64,000 bases of DNA, taken from positions 33,851 to 97,850 of the forward strand of contig JANRJI010000012.1 in NCBI GenBank assembly GCA_033764055.1, written 5' to 3'. Of this stretch, positions 41,359 through 49,654 are shown piece after piece (positions within the stretch are counted from its first letter, which is position 1; the number at the start of each line of letters is the position of its first letter). The notes beneath the pieces are model-generated. The model saw nothing but the letters and a program-made list of their open reading frames with translations, was not told the origin of the DNA and did not search any database. This DNA is from Ga0077555 sp033764055 (GTDB lineage: Bacteria > Pseudomonadota > Alphaproteobacteria > Rhizobiales > Hyphomicrobiaceae). The position numbers and the translations under genes were made by a program.

Positions 41359-42639
41359 ATGCATCACTTCACCTATATGAGCGGAACGCTCCACGCAGAA
41401 GGCGTGAGCCTCGCAACGATCGCAGCCGAGGTCGGGACGCCGGTCTACGTCTACTCGTCGGGCACCATCGACCGCCACTACAGGGCCTTCGCGGAGGCCT
41501 TCGCGGACGTTCCCACCAAGATATTCTACGCCATGAAGGCGAACTCGAACCTCGCCGTCGTCAAGGTCCTCGGCGATCTCGGTGCCGGCGCCGACACAGT
41601 CTCCGAGGGAGAGATCCGAAAGGCCCTGGCAGCGGGCATTCCAGCCTCCCGCATCGTGTTCTCCGGAGTCGGCAAGTCAGAGGCCGAGCTCGCCTTCGCC
41701 GTTGCGCGTGGCATCTACCAGGTCAATATCGAAACCGAGAGCGAGCTCCATCTCCTATCCCGGGTCGCGGCACGCCAGGGCCGTCGCCAGAGTGCGGTGT
41801 TCCGGATCAATCCGGATGTCGGCGCGGGGGGGCATGCCAAGATCACCACGGGCTCGTCGGAGAACAAGTTCGGCGTCAGCCTCGACGAGTCCGAGCGGCT
41901 CTATGCCGTCGCGGCCAACCTGCCCGGCGTCGCCATGAAGGGTCTGGCAGTGCACATCGGCAGCCAGATCAGGGTCTTGGGTGATCTGACGGCCGCGTTT
42001 GGCCGCATGCGCGCGTTGACCCTCAAGCTCCGTGCCCAGGGCCACGTCGTCCAACGGCTCGACCTCGGGGGGGGGCTCGGCATTCCCTACGAGATGGCGG
42101 AGGCGGTCGTTCATGGCTCCGACCTCATCGACAGCTACGCCGCAATGGTGAAGCGCATCTTCGCGGGCCTCGATGTCGAGCTCGGCTTCGAGCCCGGTCG
42201 CATCATCGTCGGCAACGCCGGCATCCTGCTGACACGCGTCCTTCACCATAACGCACGGCCGACGAAGATCTTCCTCGTCGTCGACGCTGCCATGAACGAC
42301 CTCGTCCGGCCTGCCATGTATGACGCATTCCACGACATCTTGCCGGTCGTGGAGCCGGCAAAAGATGCCGAGAGGCAGGTTTATGATGTGGTCGGTCCTA
42401 TCTGCGAGACGAGCGACACGTTCGCAGAGCGCCGCAACTTGCCGGCCGTGGGTACGGGTGATCTGCTGGCCATCATGACCGCGGGCGCCTATGGCTCGGC
42501 CATGGCATCGACCTACAACTCGCGTTTGCTCGTGCCGGAAGTTCTGGTACGGGGCAACGAGTTCGCCGTTGTGCGCCCTCGGCAGACGTACGAAGAGCTG
42601 ATCGGCTTGGACCGATTGGCGACTTGGCACTCGACGTGA
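41359..42639 (+). CDS. lysA: Diaminopimelate decarboxylase
   Basis: 426 aa. The first residues MHHFTYMSGTLHAEGVSLAT match the usual LysA start. PLP-binding Lys60 in KIFYAMKANSNLAVVK, the phosphate-binding QRLDLGGGLGIPYEM, His in VHIGSQI, and the second-subunit Cys in VGPICETSDTFAE are all present, together with ELGFEPGRIIVGNAGILLTR. Catalyses the last step of lysine synthesis. Divergent from the ECF42 operon. No close lysine-pathway partner in view. Confidence 0.95.
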   Translation: MHHFTYMSGTLHAEGVSLATIAAEVGTPVYVYSSGTIDRHYRAFAEAFADVPTKIFYAMKANSNLAVVKVLGDLGAGADTVSEGEIRKALAAGIPASRIVFSGVGKSEAELAFAVARGIYQVNIETESELHLLSRVAARQGRRQSAVFRINPDVGAGGHAKITTGSSENKFGVSLDESERLYAVAANLPGVAMKGLAVHIGSQIRVLGDLTAAFGRMRALTLKLRAQGHVVQRLDLGGGLGIPYEMAEAVVHGSDLIDSYAAMVKRIFAGLDVELGFEPGRIIVGNAGILLTRVLHHNARPTKIFLVVDAAMNDLVRPAMYDAFHDILPVVEPAKDAERQVYDVVGPICETSDTFAERRNLPAVGTGDLLAIMTAGAYGSAMASTYNSRLLVPEVLVRGNEFAVVRPRQTYEELIGLDRLATWHST

Positions 42640-42766
42640 GCCGAGGGAGCCCTCGCGGCATCGAGTTGAGCAACGGGTGTCACATGCGTCGGGCACGTTC
42701 GCGGTCGAGCTTGCGCCAGCTGGGCTGCGAGACGATTGCTGAATGTTGGCTCCGGGGACGATTGCC

Positions 42767-44416
42767 ATGCGCTACCTGCTCTTGCCTTTCGCCCTCCGAT
42801 ATCTGCTGCTCACGCTGACGGTGGTCGGCACCGCGATGCTCTCCGTGGCCGGTTGGCACTATCCCGACTGGCTTCCGGTCATCGCCGGACCGCTCGCCTT
42901 GCTCGGCTTTGTCGCCCTGGTCGGGTGCCGCGATCTTCTGCAGCGGCGGCATGCGATTCTGCGCAATTATCCAATCGTCGCGCACCTCCGGTTTATTTTC
43001 GAGAAGATCCGGCCGGAGATGCGGCAGTATTTTTTCGAGACCGACAAGGACGGAACTCCGTTCAGTCGCGACAAACGCGCCGTCGTCTACCAGCGCGCCA
43101 AAGGTGAGCTGGACAAGCGGCCGTTCGGCACCCAGCACGACGTGTATCAAACGCAATTCGAGTGGATGCACCACTCGATCGCCCCCAGACCTGTCGCCTC
43201 GGAGCCGTTCCGCATCACCATCGGCGGACCCGACTGCAGCCAGCCCTACTCCGCCTCCGTCCTCAATATTTCGGCGATGAGCTACGGGTCGCTCTCCGCC
43301 AATGCGGTGAGATCGCTCAACAAGGGGGCGAGGTTGGGTGGCTTCGCTCACGACACCGGCGAAGGCGGCTTCTCGCCCTACCACCGTGAGAACGAAGGCG
43401 ACATCGTCTGGGAGATCGGCTCGGGCTATTTCAGTGCCCGCGAGCCTGATGGTAGATTTTCTCCCGAGCGCTTCGCTTCGGTGGCAGCAACGTCCCAGAT
43501 CAGAATGGTCGAGCTGAAGCTCTCGCAAGGCGCAAAGCCCGGTCACGGAGGTGTCCTGCCGGCTGCCAAGGTGACGCGGGAGATTGCAGCCATCCGCAGC
43601 ATCCCGATGGGTCGCGATTGCATTTCACCTGCCTACCATTCCGCCTTCTCGACGCCGATCGAGATGATCCATTTCATCGCCGAGATGCGGAGGTTGGCCG
43701 GCGGCAAGCCCGCCGGCTTCAAACTATGCATCGGTCACCCGTGGGAGTTCCTGGCAATTGTCAAGGCTATGCTGGAGACCGGCACCACGCCGGACTTCAT
43801 CGTGGTCGATGGCAAGGAAGGGGGCACTGGCGCGGCACCGCTCGAGTTCATGGATCACCTCGGCATGCCCTTGCGCGACGGTCTCGCCTTCGTGCACTCC
43901 GCGCTGGTCGGGGCCGGTCTGCGAGACAGGATCAGGCTCGGCGCCTCGGGCAAGATCGTGACGGCGTTCGATATGGCCCGTGCAATGGCACTGGGGGCCG
44001 ACTGGTGCAACTCGGCCCGAGGCTTCATGTTCGCGGTGGGCTGCATCCAGGCGCAGACCTGCCACACCGGCAAATGTCCGACCGGAGTGACGAGCCAGGA
44101 TCCAGCACGCAGTCGCGCCATCGTCGTGTCGGACAAGGCGCAGCGCGTCGCCAATTTCCATCGAGAGACGCTCAACACCCTGGCCGAGCTGGTCGCTGCG
44201 GCCGGCCTCGATCACCCCAGTCAGCTCAAGCCCCTGCATTTCATGCAGCGCGTAGCGCCGGATCGTGCAGTGAGCTTTGCGCAGATGTATCGCTTTCTCC
44301 AACCGGGCGAGCTGCTGGAGGGGACCGACCATCCTCAGTTCTGTGAGGCCTGGGCGCTGGCACGACCGGACACTTTCGCCGCGGCTCGTCCGGCGGTTGC
44401 CATGGCTGCCGAATAG
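42767..44416 (+). CDS. FMN-binding glutamate synthase-like protein with N-terminal membrane helices
   Basis: 549 aa from ATG 42767 (GGGGA upstream); ATG 42743 is also possible. Two hydrophobic helices at the start (LLLPFALRYLLLTLTVVGTA and WLPVIAGPLALLGFVALVGC) anchor it. The GltB-like FMN domain follows: NISAMSYGSLSANAVRSLNK, HDTGEGGFSPYHRENEGDIV, ELKLSQGAKPGHGGVLPAAK, FIVVDGKEGGTGAAPLEFMD and the Cys cluster CIQAQTCHTGKCPTGVTSQD. The amidotransferase domain of true glutamate synthase is absent. Members of this group are often annotated as GltB-like oxidoreductases of unsettled substrate. Confidence 0.88.
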   Translation: MRYLLLPFALRYLLLTLTVVGTAMLSVAGWHYPDWLPVIAGPLALLGFVALVGCRDLLQRRHAILRNYPIVAHLRFIFEKIRPEMRQYFFETDKDGTPFSRDKRAVVYQRAKGELDKRPFGTQHDVYQTQFEWMHHSIAPRPVASEPFRITIGGPDCSQPYSASVLNISAMSYGSLSANAVRSLNKGARLGGFAHDTGEGGFSPYHRENEGDIVWEIGSGYFSAREPDGRFSPERFASVAATSQIRMVELKLSQGAKPGHGGVLPAAKVTREIAAIRSIPMGRDCISPAYHSAFSTPIEMIHFIAEMRRLAGGKPAGFKLCIGHPWEFLAIVKAMLETGTTPDFIVVDGKEGGTGAAPLEFMDHLGMPLRDGLAFVHSALVGAGLRDRIRLGASGKIVTAFDMARAMALGADWCNSARGFMFAVGCIQAQTCHTGKCPTGVTSQDPARSRAIVVSDKAQRVANFHRETLNTLAELVAAAGLDHPSQLKPLHFMQRVAPDRAVSFAQMYRFLQPGELLEGTDHPQFCEAWALARPDTFAAARPAVAMAAE

Positions 44417-44643
44417 TCGGCCAGGCGCAGCATTCCGGCTTATCGCGCCGCGCGTCGCCGACACCATTCTGCCAGAGTTGGCGGCGAGCCTCACTCCGAG
44501 TAGACGGCGGATGAACAAAAATTAATGCCGTTCGTTCAGCCTTTTCATCGGCTTCGGCCTCGTCAAGACGGTGCCTCCGTGGCAGGGTAGCCGGCGACGG
44601 TCGATCGACGCCGGCCTGTAGCGTGTCGCTGAGGATTAACGCG

Positions 44644-47325
44644 ATGCAGACCCACGGCCCCAAGGCTGCAACAGGCATGAGCCCTGCCTTCGAGCGCAAG
44701 GTTCGTCTGAGCCGTGCCTCCCTGCTCCTCGAACGGCTGTGGCCGCGGGCCTGGGCTTTGATCGGCTTGGTCGCCGTCTTCATGCTGCTGGCATTGGCGG
44801 GCGCGTGGAGCGGCATGCCAGAGCTGCTGCACAAGGCGGTGCTCGCCGCATTCGCAGTCGCGGCCCTCGGCATCGTCGTGTGGATCGCGCGCACGCCTAC
44901 TGCGACTCGTGCTGAGGCGATTCGCCGGATCGAGCGGCAATCGTCCGTTCCCCATCGTCCGGCCTCGAGCTACGAGGACCGTCTGACGGCATCGGCTGAC
45001 GATCCGGCCACTGGCGCTCTGTGGGAGGCCCACAAGGCCCGTCTTGCTCGGCAACTCGCCCGCCTTGAGGTGGTGAGGCCGGCGGCTCGCACCGACCGCT
45101 TCGATCCCTTCGCAGTGCGAGCGCTCGCGCTCGGCGCGGTCGCTGTCGCTTTATGGTTAGTCGGCGACAGCGCCTCGGACAGGCTGCGGGCTGCATTCCG
45201 GTTGGGACCGCCTGAGGTTTCGGCCTCGGCGCGGGTCGATGCCTGGATTACCCCTCCTCCGTACACCGGCGAGCCGCCCGTCATTCTCGCTGATGGATCC
45301 CGGCCGGCCGGCGAGGTTGGCGCGGCCCATCCGGGCGAAGCCGGCGCGATCGTCGTGCCGGAGCGCAGCCAGCTCGTCGTGCGCGCCAGCGGCGCTGGAG
45401 CGGCCGGCTTCACTCTCGAGATTACGCCCGACGGGAAAGCCACCGAGCGTATCGAGGTCAAGCCGAAGGACCCGGCTCAACGAGGGAGCGATCAGGGTCC
45501 GAACGTGGCTCCGGCACTGCAAAGCGATGTCGCCGAGGCTAAAATCGAGCTGCGCCAGTCCTCTCGCATCCGAGTGGTCGGGCTCGCCTTGCCGCCCTGG
45601 CAGTTGCGGGTCGTCCCCGACAAGGCACCGACCATCACGCTGTCGAGGGAGCCACAGCGTCTGCCTCGCGGCTCGCTCAAGCTTACCTACAAGGTCGAGG
45701 ACGATTACGGTGTTGTCTCGGCCGAGGGCCGTATTACGCGCGTCAAGCCGCAACCCGGTGATCCAGCGACGAGCTGGGCGCGACCCAAGGCGAACACAGG
45801 CGCGCGGCCCCCACTCGAGCGTCCGCCGCTGCTGACGCTACGACTGCCGCGCGCCAACGCCAAGGAGGGCGAGGCATTCAGCTATCATGAGCTGACCGGT
45901 CATCCGTGGGCCGGATCGCGGGTCCGTTTGGTGCTGTCCGCAAAGGATCATGCCGGCCAGTCTGGTAAGAGTGAGCCCCATGAGCTCATTCTCCCCCAGC
46001 GCCGCTTCGAGAACCCGATCGCCAAGGCCGTCGTCGAGCAACGGCGGTTGCTGGTCGAGGATCCGCGCAATCGCGATCGGGTCGCTCGCGCCCTCGACGC
46101 CATCGCCATCGAGCCCGAGGGCTTTATCCAGGATCGCAGGGCCTATCTCGGTCTACGCTCGGCGTTCTGGCGGTTGCAGCGGGACAAATCCCGGGCATCT
46201 ACGAGGAGCGTCGTCGAGCAGCTGTGGCACGTTGCACTGCGGCTGGAGGACGGTGACCTGTCGGAGGCTGAGCGGGCGTTGCGCGAGGCCCAGGAGCGGC
46301 TTTCCAAGGCGCTGCAGGATGGTGCTTCCGACGAGGAGATCCAGCGGCTCATGAACGAGCTGCGGCAGGCGTTGAACGATTTCATGCAGCAACTCCAGCA
46401 ACAGGCCGAGGGCCGGCCGATGGAGTTTCCGCGCAACTTGTCGCCCGACCAGATCATTCGGCAACAGGATCTCGAGCGTATGATGCGCGACATCGAGAAC
46501 ATGGCGCGCCAGGGCTCACGCGAGTCGGCCCAGCAGATGCTGAGCCAGCTGCGCGACATGCTCGAGCAGCTCCAGTCCGGTCGCATGGCTCAGGGCCAGG
46601 GTCAGCAGAACCAGCAGATGATGCAGATGATGGACCAGTTCGGTGACATCATCGGCAAGCAACAGCAGCTACTCGACGACACGTTCGGCGAGCAGCAGGG
46701 CCGCGGCCAGGGCGAGGAGGACGGCCAACAGGGCCAGGGGCAACAAGGCCAGGGGCAACAAGGCCAGGGCCAGCAGGGACAGCGCCAGGGACGAAGCGGA
46801 CAGGGACGCCAGCCCGGTCAGCAGCAGGGACAGGGCCCCGGAGGCCGGGAGCCCGGCCAAGGTCAGGGCCTCGGCGATCGTCAAGGTGAGCTGCGGGGCC
46901 GACTCGGACGTCTCCAGGGCCAGATGCGTCAGAATGGGCTGCAGGCGCCGCAGCAGCTCGACGGGGCCGAGCGGGCCATGGAGGAGGCGGAGCGCGCGCT
47001 TCGGCGCGGCGATCTCGACGGCGCGACGCGCGCCGAGCAGCAGGCCCTCGAGCAGCTGCGACAGGGCGCGCAGCAGATGGCAGAGCAGATGATGCGCCAA
47101 CTGCGGCAGTTCGGGCAGGGGCCGGGCGGCGACGCGCCGCTCGACCCGCTCGGGCGTCCACAGAGAACAGAGGGGCCTGATCTCGGCACCTCAGTCAAGG
47201 TACCTGACGAGATCGATATCCAGCGGGCGCGAGAGATCCTCGAGGAGCTCCGCCGCCGACTGGGAGAGCCGAGCCGGCCACAGATCGAGCTCGACTATAT
47301 CGAGCGCCTGCTGCGCCGCTTCTGA
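44644..47325 (+). CDS. DUF4175 (TIGR02302) membrane protein with Gln/Gly-rich tail
   Basis: 893 aa from ATG 44644; a GTG at 44623 in frame would add seven residues. Membrane helices at about 40-85 (LIGLVAVFMLLALAGAWSGM, AVLAAFAVAALGIVVWIART) and one near 165, then a periplasmic domain (ARVDAWITPPPYTGEPPVIL, KAPTITLSREPQRLPRGSLK) and a coiled-coil region (LSEAERALREAQERLSKALQ). The C-terminal 220 residues are rich in Gln and Gly (GQQGQGQQGQGQQGQ) before an Arg-rich helix that ends RIELDY-like (PQIELDYIERLLRRF). Family found in alphaproteobacteria; role unknown. Confidence 0.88.
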   Translation: MQTHGPKAATGMSPAFERKVRLSRASLLLERLWPRAWALIGLVAVFMLLALAGAWSGMPELLHKAVLAAFAVAALGIVVWIARTPTATRAEAIRRIERQSSVPHRPASSYEDRLTASADDPATGALWEAHKARLARQLARLEVVRPAARTDRFDPFAVRALALGAVAVALWLVGDSASDRLRAAFRLGPPEVSASARVDAWITPPPYTGEPPVILADGSRPAGEVGAAHPGEAGAIVVPERSQLVVRASGAGAAGFTLEITPDGKATERIEVKPKDPAQRGSDQGPNVAPALQSDVAEAKIELRQSSRIRVVGLALPPWQLRVVPDKAPTITLSREPQRLPRGSLKLTYKVEDDYGVVSAEGRITRVKPQPGDPATSWARPKANTGARPPLERPPLLTLRLPRANAKEGEAFSYHELTGHPWAGSRVRLVLSAKDHAGQSGKSEPHELILPQRRFENPIAKAVVEQRRLLVEDPRNRDRVARALDAIAIEPEGFIQDRRAYLGLRSAFWRLQRDKSRASTRSVVEQLWHVALRLEDGDLSEAERALREAQERLSKALQDGASDEEIQRLMNELRQALNDFMQQLQQQAEGRPMEFPRNLSPDQIIRQQDLERMMRDIENMARQGSRESAQQMLSQLRDMLEQLQSGRMAQGQGQQNQQMMQMMDQFGDIIGKQQQLLDDTFGEQQGRGQGEEDGQQGQGQQGQGQQGQGQQGQRQGRSGQGRQPGQQQGQGPGGREPGQGQGLGDRQGELRGRLGRLQGQMRQNGLQAPQQLDGAERAMEEAERALRRGDLDGATRAEQQALEQLRQGAQQMAEQMMRQLRQFGQGPGGDAPLDPLGRPQRTEGPDLGTSVKVPDEIDIQRAREILEELRRRLGEPSRPQIELDYIERLLRRF
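46725..46785 (+). repeat. Tandem 15-base repeats inside the DUF4175 gene
   Basis: The unit ggccaggggcaacaa occurs about three times in a row and then decays, encoding Gly-Gln repeats. Repeats in frame, so copy-number change would not shift the frame. Confidence 0.7.
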
Positions 47326-47528
47326 CCGACGTCGAAAGCTGACGCTGGCGTAAACCTGAGACCGAGTCGAGGCGCGGCCAGCGTCTGGAGTCGAGCAAGC
47401 ATGGCATCCGGTCGGCGGGTGAGGCGTGCGAGAACCGAGTATGAACAGCCAGTGCCGCTTGGGCCGGCGGTCGCTGCAGGGAGGGTGGTGCAGGCTTCAG
47501 CCGCGCCCCCCGGGAGTGGGCTTCCGAG

Positions 47529-48488
47529 ATGGACATTCAGGATCTGCGGATTTTCGCCCGCCTTGCGCGCCTGCAGAACCTCTCGGCCGTCGGTGCCGAG
47601 TTCGAGCTGAGTGCCGGCACGATCTCGAAGCGATTGCAGGCGCTCGAGGCCGAGCTTTCGCTACGCCTGTTCGATCGCACGACGCGGTCGATCAGTATCA
47701 CGGAGGAGGGGGCGAAGCTCCTCGCCGATATCGAGCGCATCCTCGACCAGCTCGACGATGCATTGGCCGGAGTCTCCGCTCACGTCGAGCAGCCGAAAGG
47801 CCGCCTCCGGGTCTCAGCCCCGACGAGCCTTGTCCGGGGCGTGATCGCCCCAGCCATTTGCACCTTCATGCTGGCCTATGACGAGATCGAGCTGCAAATC
47901 GATCTGACTGATCGCACCGGAGGAATGGCGGATGGCGGCTACGACGTTGCGATACGCACGGGTGAGCTCGAAGATTCGTCGCTCGTGGCAAAGCGTCTCG
48001 CGGCCGACCCGCAAGTCATCGTCGCGGCGCCACGGTATCTTGAGGACTACGGGCTACCACTATGTCCCGAGGATCTTGCCCGGCATTCCTGCCTCTTGCT
48101 CGGAGAGGGCCAATACTGGCGCCTCGAGCGCCGGGGCGTCCCCGTCGATACCAGGGTGAGCGGCCGGCTGCGCTCGGATAACAGCGATCTGTTGCGCCAC
48201 GCCGCGCTCGAAGGATTGGGTGTGCTGCGCATCTCGCGCCATCTGGTCGCGGACGACATTCGCGCGGGTTTGCTTCAGTCTATTCTCAGTGACTACGATG
48301 CCGGCACGCGATCGGCCATCTGGGCCGTCTATCCGAGCAGCCGCCATATCCTGCCTAAGCTGCGCGTCTTCGTCGATTTCATGACGCTGTGGTTCCGCGA
48401 GGATGGCGCGCCATCGCCGTCGCTGCGTCACGAGATCAACGATCTGATGGCCCGCCTCAACCGCCAGTCCGTTGGCCGCGCCTTCTGA
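47529..48488 (+). CDS. LysR-family transcriptional regulator
   Basis: 319 aa. Winged-helix N-terminus: MDIQDLRIFARLARLQNLSA, FELSAGTISKRLQALEAELS, LRLFDRTTRSISITEEGAKL. The effector domain begins RLRVSAPTSLVRGVIAPAIC and continues with GYDVAIRTGELEDSSLVAKR, typical of the DsdC/CrgA-like branch. Its target is unknown; the genes on either side are not an obvious regulon. It converges with the outer membrane barrel gene at the 3' end. Confidence 0.93.
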   Translation: MDIQDLRIFARLARLQNLSAVGAEFELSAGTISKRLQALEAELSLRLFDRTTRSISITEEGAKLLADIERILDQLDDALAGVSAHVEQPKGRLRVSAPTSLVRGVIAPAICTFMLAYDEIELQIDLTDRTGGMADGGYDVAIRTGELEDSSLVAKRLAADPQVIVAAPRYLEDYGLPLCPEDLARHSCLLLGEGQYWRLERRGVPVDTRVSGRLRSDNSDLLRHAALEGLGVLRISRHLVADDIRAGLLQSILSDYDAGTRSAIWAVYPSSRHILPKLRVFVDFMTLWFREDGAPSPSLRHEINDLMARLNRQSVGRAF

Positions 48489-48496
48489 CCCGAGCT

Positions 48497-48522
48497 GCCG
48501 CGCGCCCCAATCAGCGCGCGGC
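48497..48522. terminator. Candidate bidirectional hairpin between convergent genes
   Basis: GCCGCGCGC and GCGCGCGGC form a perfect nine-base stem (48497-48505 with 48514-48522) between the LysR stop and the outer membrane protein stop. It overlaps the last codons of the minus-strand gene and lacks a T tract, so function is uncertain. Confidence 0.4.
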
Positions 48523-49452
48523 GGGCGCCGCCTCGTAGCGGTAGCCGACCCCGCCAATCAGATGGTGTGTGGCGAGATTCGTAGCGAGCCTCCCCATCTC
48601 CGGCTCCTCGCCCCGCCACCAGCGCGTCAACTGACCCCAGAAGTCCAGGAACGCGTTGTGCTTGCCGCCGTCGAGACCCGAAAGCGGCACCCTGTACGGA
48701 GCCAACGAGAACTTGTACTCGACGAAAACGGAGACACGCGGCAACCGCAGCTCTACGCCGACCAGAGCTTGTCCGACGCCCCCGGTCAGCTGGTACTCGT
48801 AGGTCCGTTTTGCGTCGTCCAGAAACTGCACCTCGGTGTGTGGCAGCGACACGCCGAGCCCGCCGCCGACGTACGGTCGTACGGTCGCGGTCAATGCACC
48901 CAGGCGCAGCAGACCATTGACCGTCAGCATGTTGTGCCCGTGGCTGAACTCCAGATGGCGGAACGTGTCGCCCACCTTCGCAGCGCCGTCGGCCGGCTTC
49001 CCATTGCGCGTTCCAGTGAAACGAACGCTCTGCTCGCGAATCGATATGGCTTTGGCGTGAGTGAAGTCGACCATGCCTCCGATCCGGCCAGCCTCTGGCC
49101 AACGGATACCGCGGAGGCCGTAGTAGATTGGGCTCTTGAATGGGCGTCCGATCCAACCGACTTCGTGTGCGGTGAGATCGGTCCCGCCTGGCTTCGAGAA
49201 TTTCACGTCGCTCGAATGAGTATGGGTGATGCCGCTATAGAAGGCGGCGATCGTCTCGGCCGCCGCAATCTCGCCTCCCGCCAGCGGTGGAGCTTGGCCC
49301 CTCGTGCGGCTGGCATCATCAGGTGTCGCCATCATGATCGGACCGATGGCCAGGGCAAGCGTCGCCGCCCCGACGATCGAAACGGCCTGCTCCAGCCAGT
49401 CGCTGGGCGGTCCTTGCCACCACGCGTCGACGGCGTGAGTTGCTGGCTGCAT
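48511..49452 (-). CDS. Outer membrane beta-barrel protein
   Basis: 313 aa from ATG 49452. An early hydrophobic segment (LEQAVSIVGAATLALAIGPI) may act as a signal anchor rather than a classical signal peptide. The rest alternates beta-strand pattern: GMVDFTHAKAISIREQSVRF, VNGLLRLGALTATVRPYVGG, GVGQALVGVELRLPRVSVFV, EYKFSLAPYRVPL and ends LIGGVGYRYEAAPAAR. This is the strand content of an eight-stranded porin-like barrel. The exact family is not recognised. Confidence 0.65.
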   Translation of the reverse strand: MQPATHAVDAWWQGPPSDWLEQAVSIVGAATLALAIGPIMMATPDDASRTRGQAPPLAGGEIAAAETIAAFYSGITHTHSSDVKFSKPGGTDLTAHEVGWIGRPFKSPIYYGLRGIRWPEAGRIGGMVDFTHAKAISIREQSVRFTGTRNGKPADGAAKVGDTFRHLEFSHGHNMLTVNGLLRLGALTATVRPYVGGGLGVSLPHTEVQFLDDAKRTYEYQLTGGVGQALVGVELRLPRVSVFVEYKFSLAPYRVPLSGLDGGKHNAFLDFWGQLTRWWRGEEPEMGRLATNLATHHLIGGVGYRYEAAPAAR

Positions 49453-49654
49453 GCGTCGATCCCCTCGGATGTCCCCGTCCACCGCTGACTTGCGCCTCGC
49501 TTTCCCGAAAGGCGCTTCGCCGCCAATTCCGCTGAGGCCGCTCGATTCGATCTGCGGCCGTGTTGTCGGCCACCCTACTGCGGTCGCTGGCGGACATCAC
49601 GAGAAGCGGCGTCGCGGGTCATATCGCAGCATGAGCCTCCACTTTTGACGCTGA

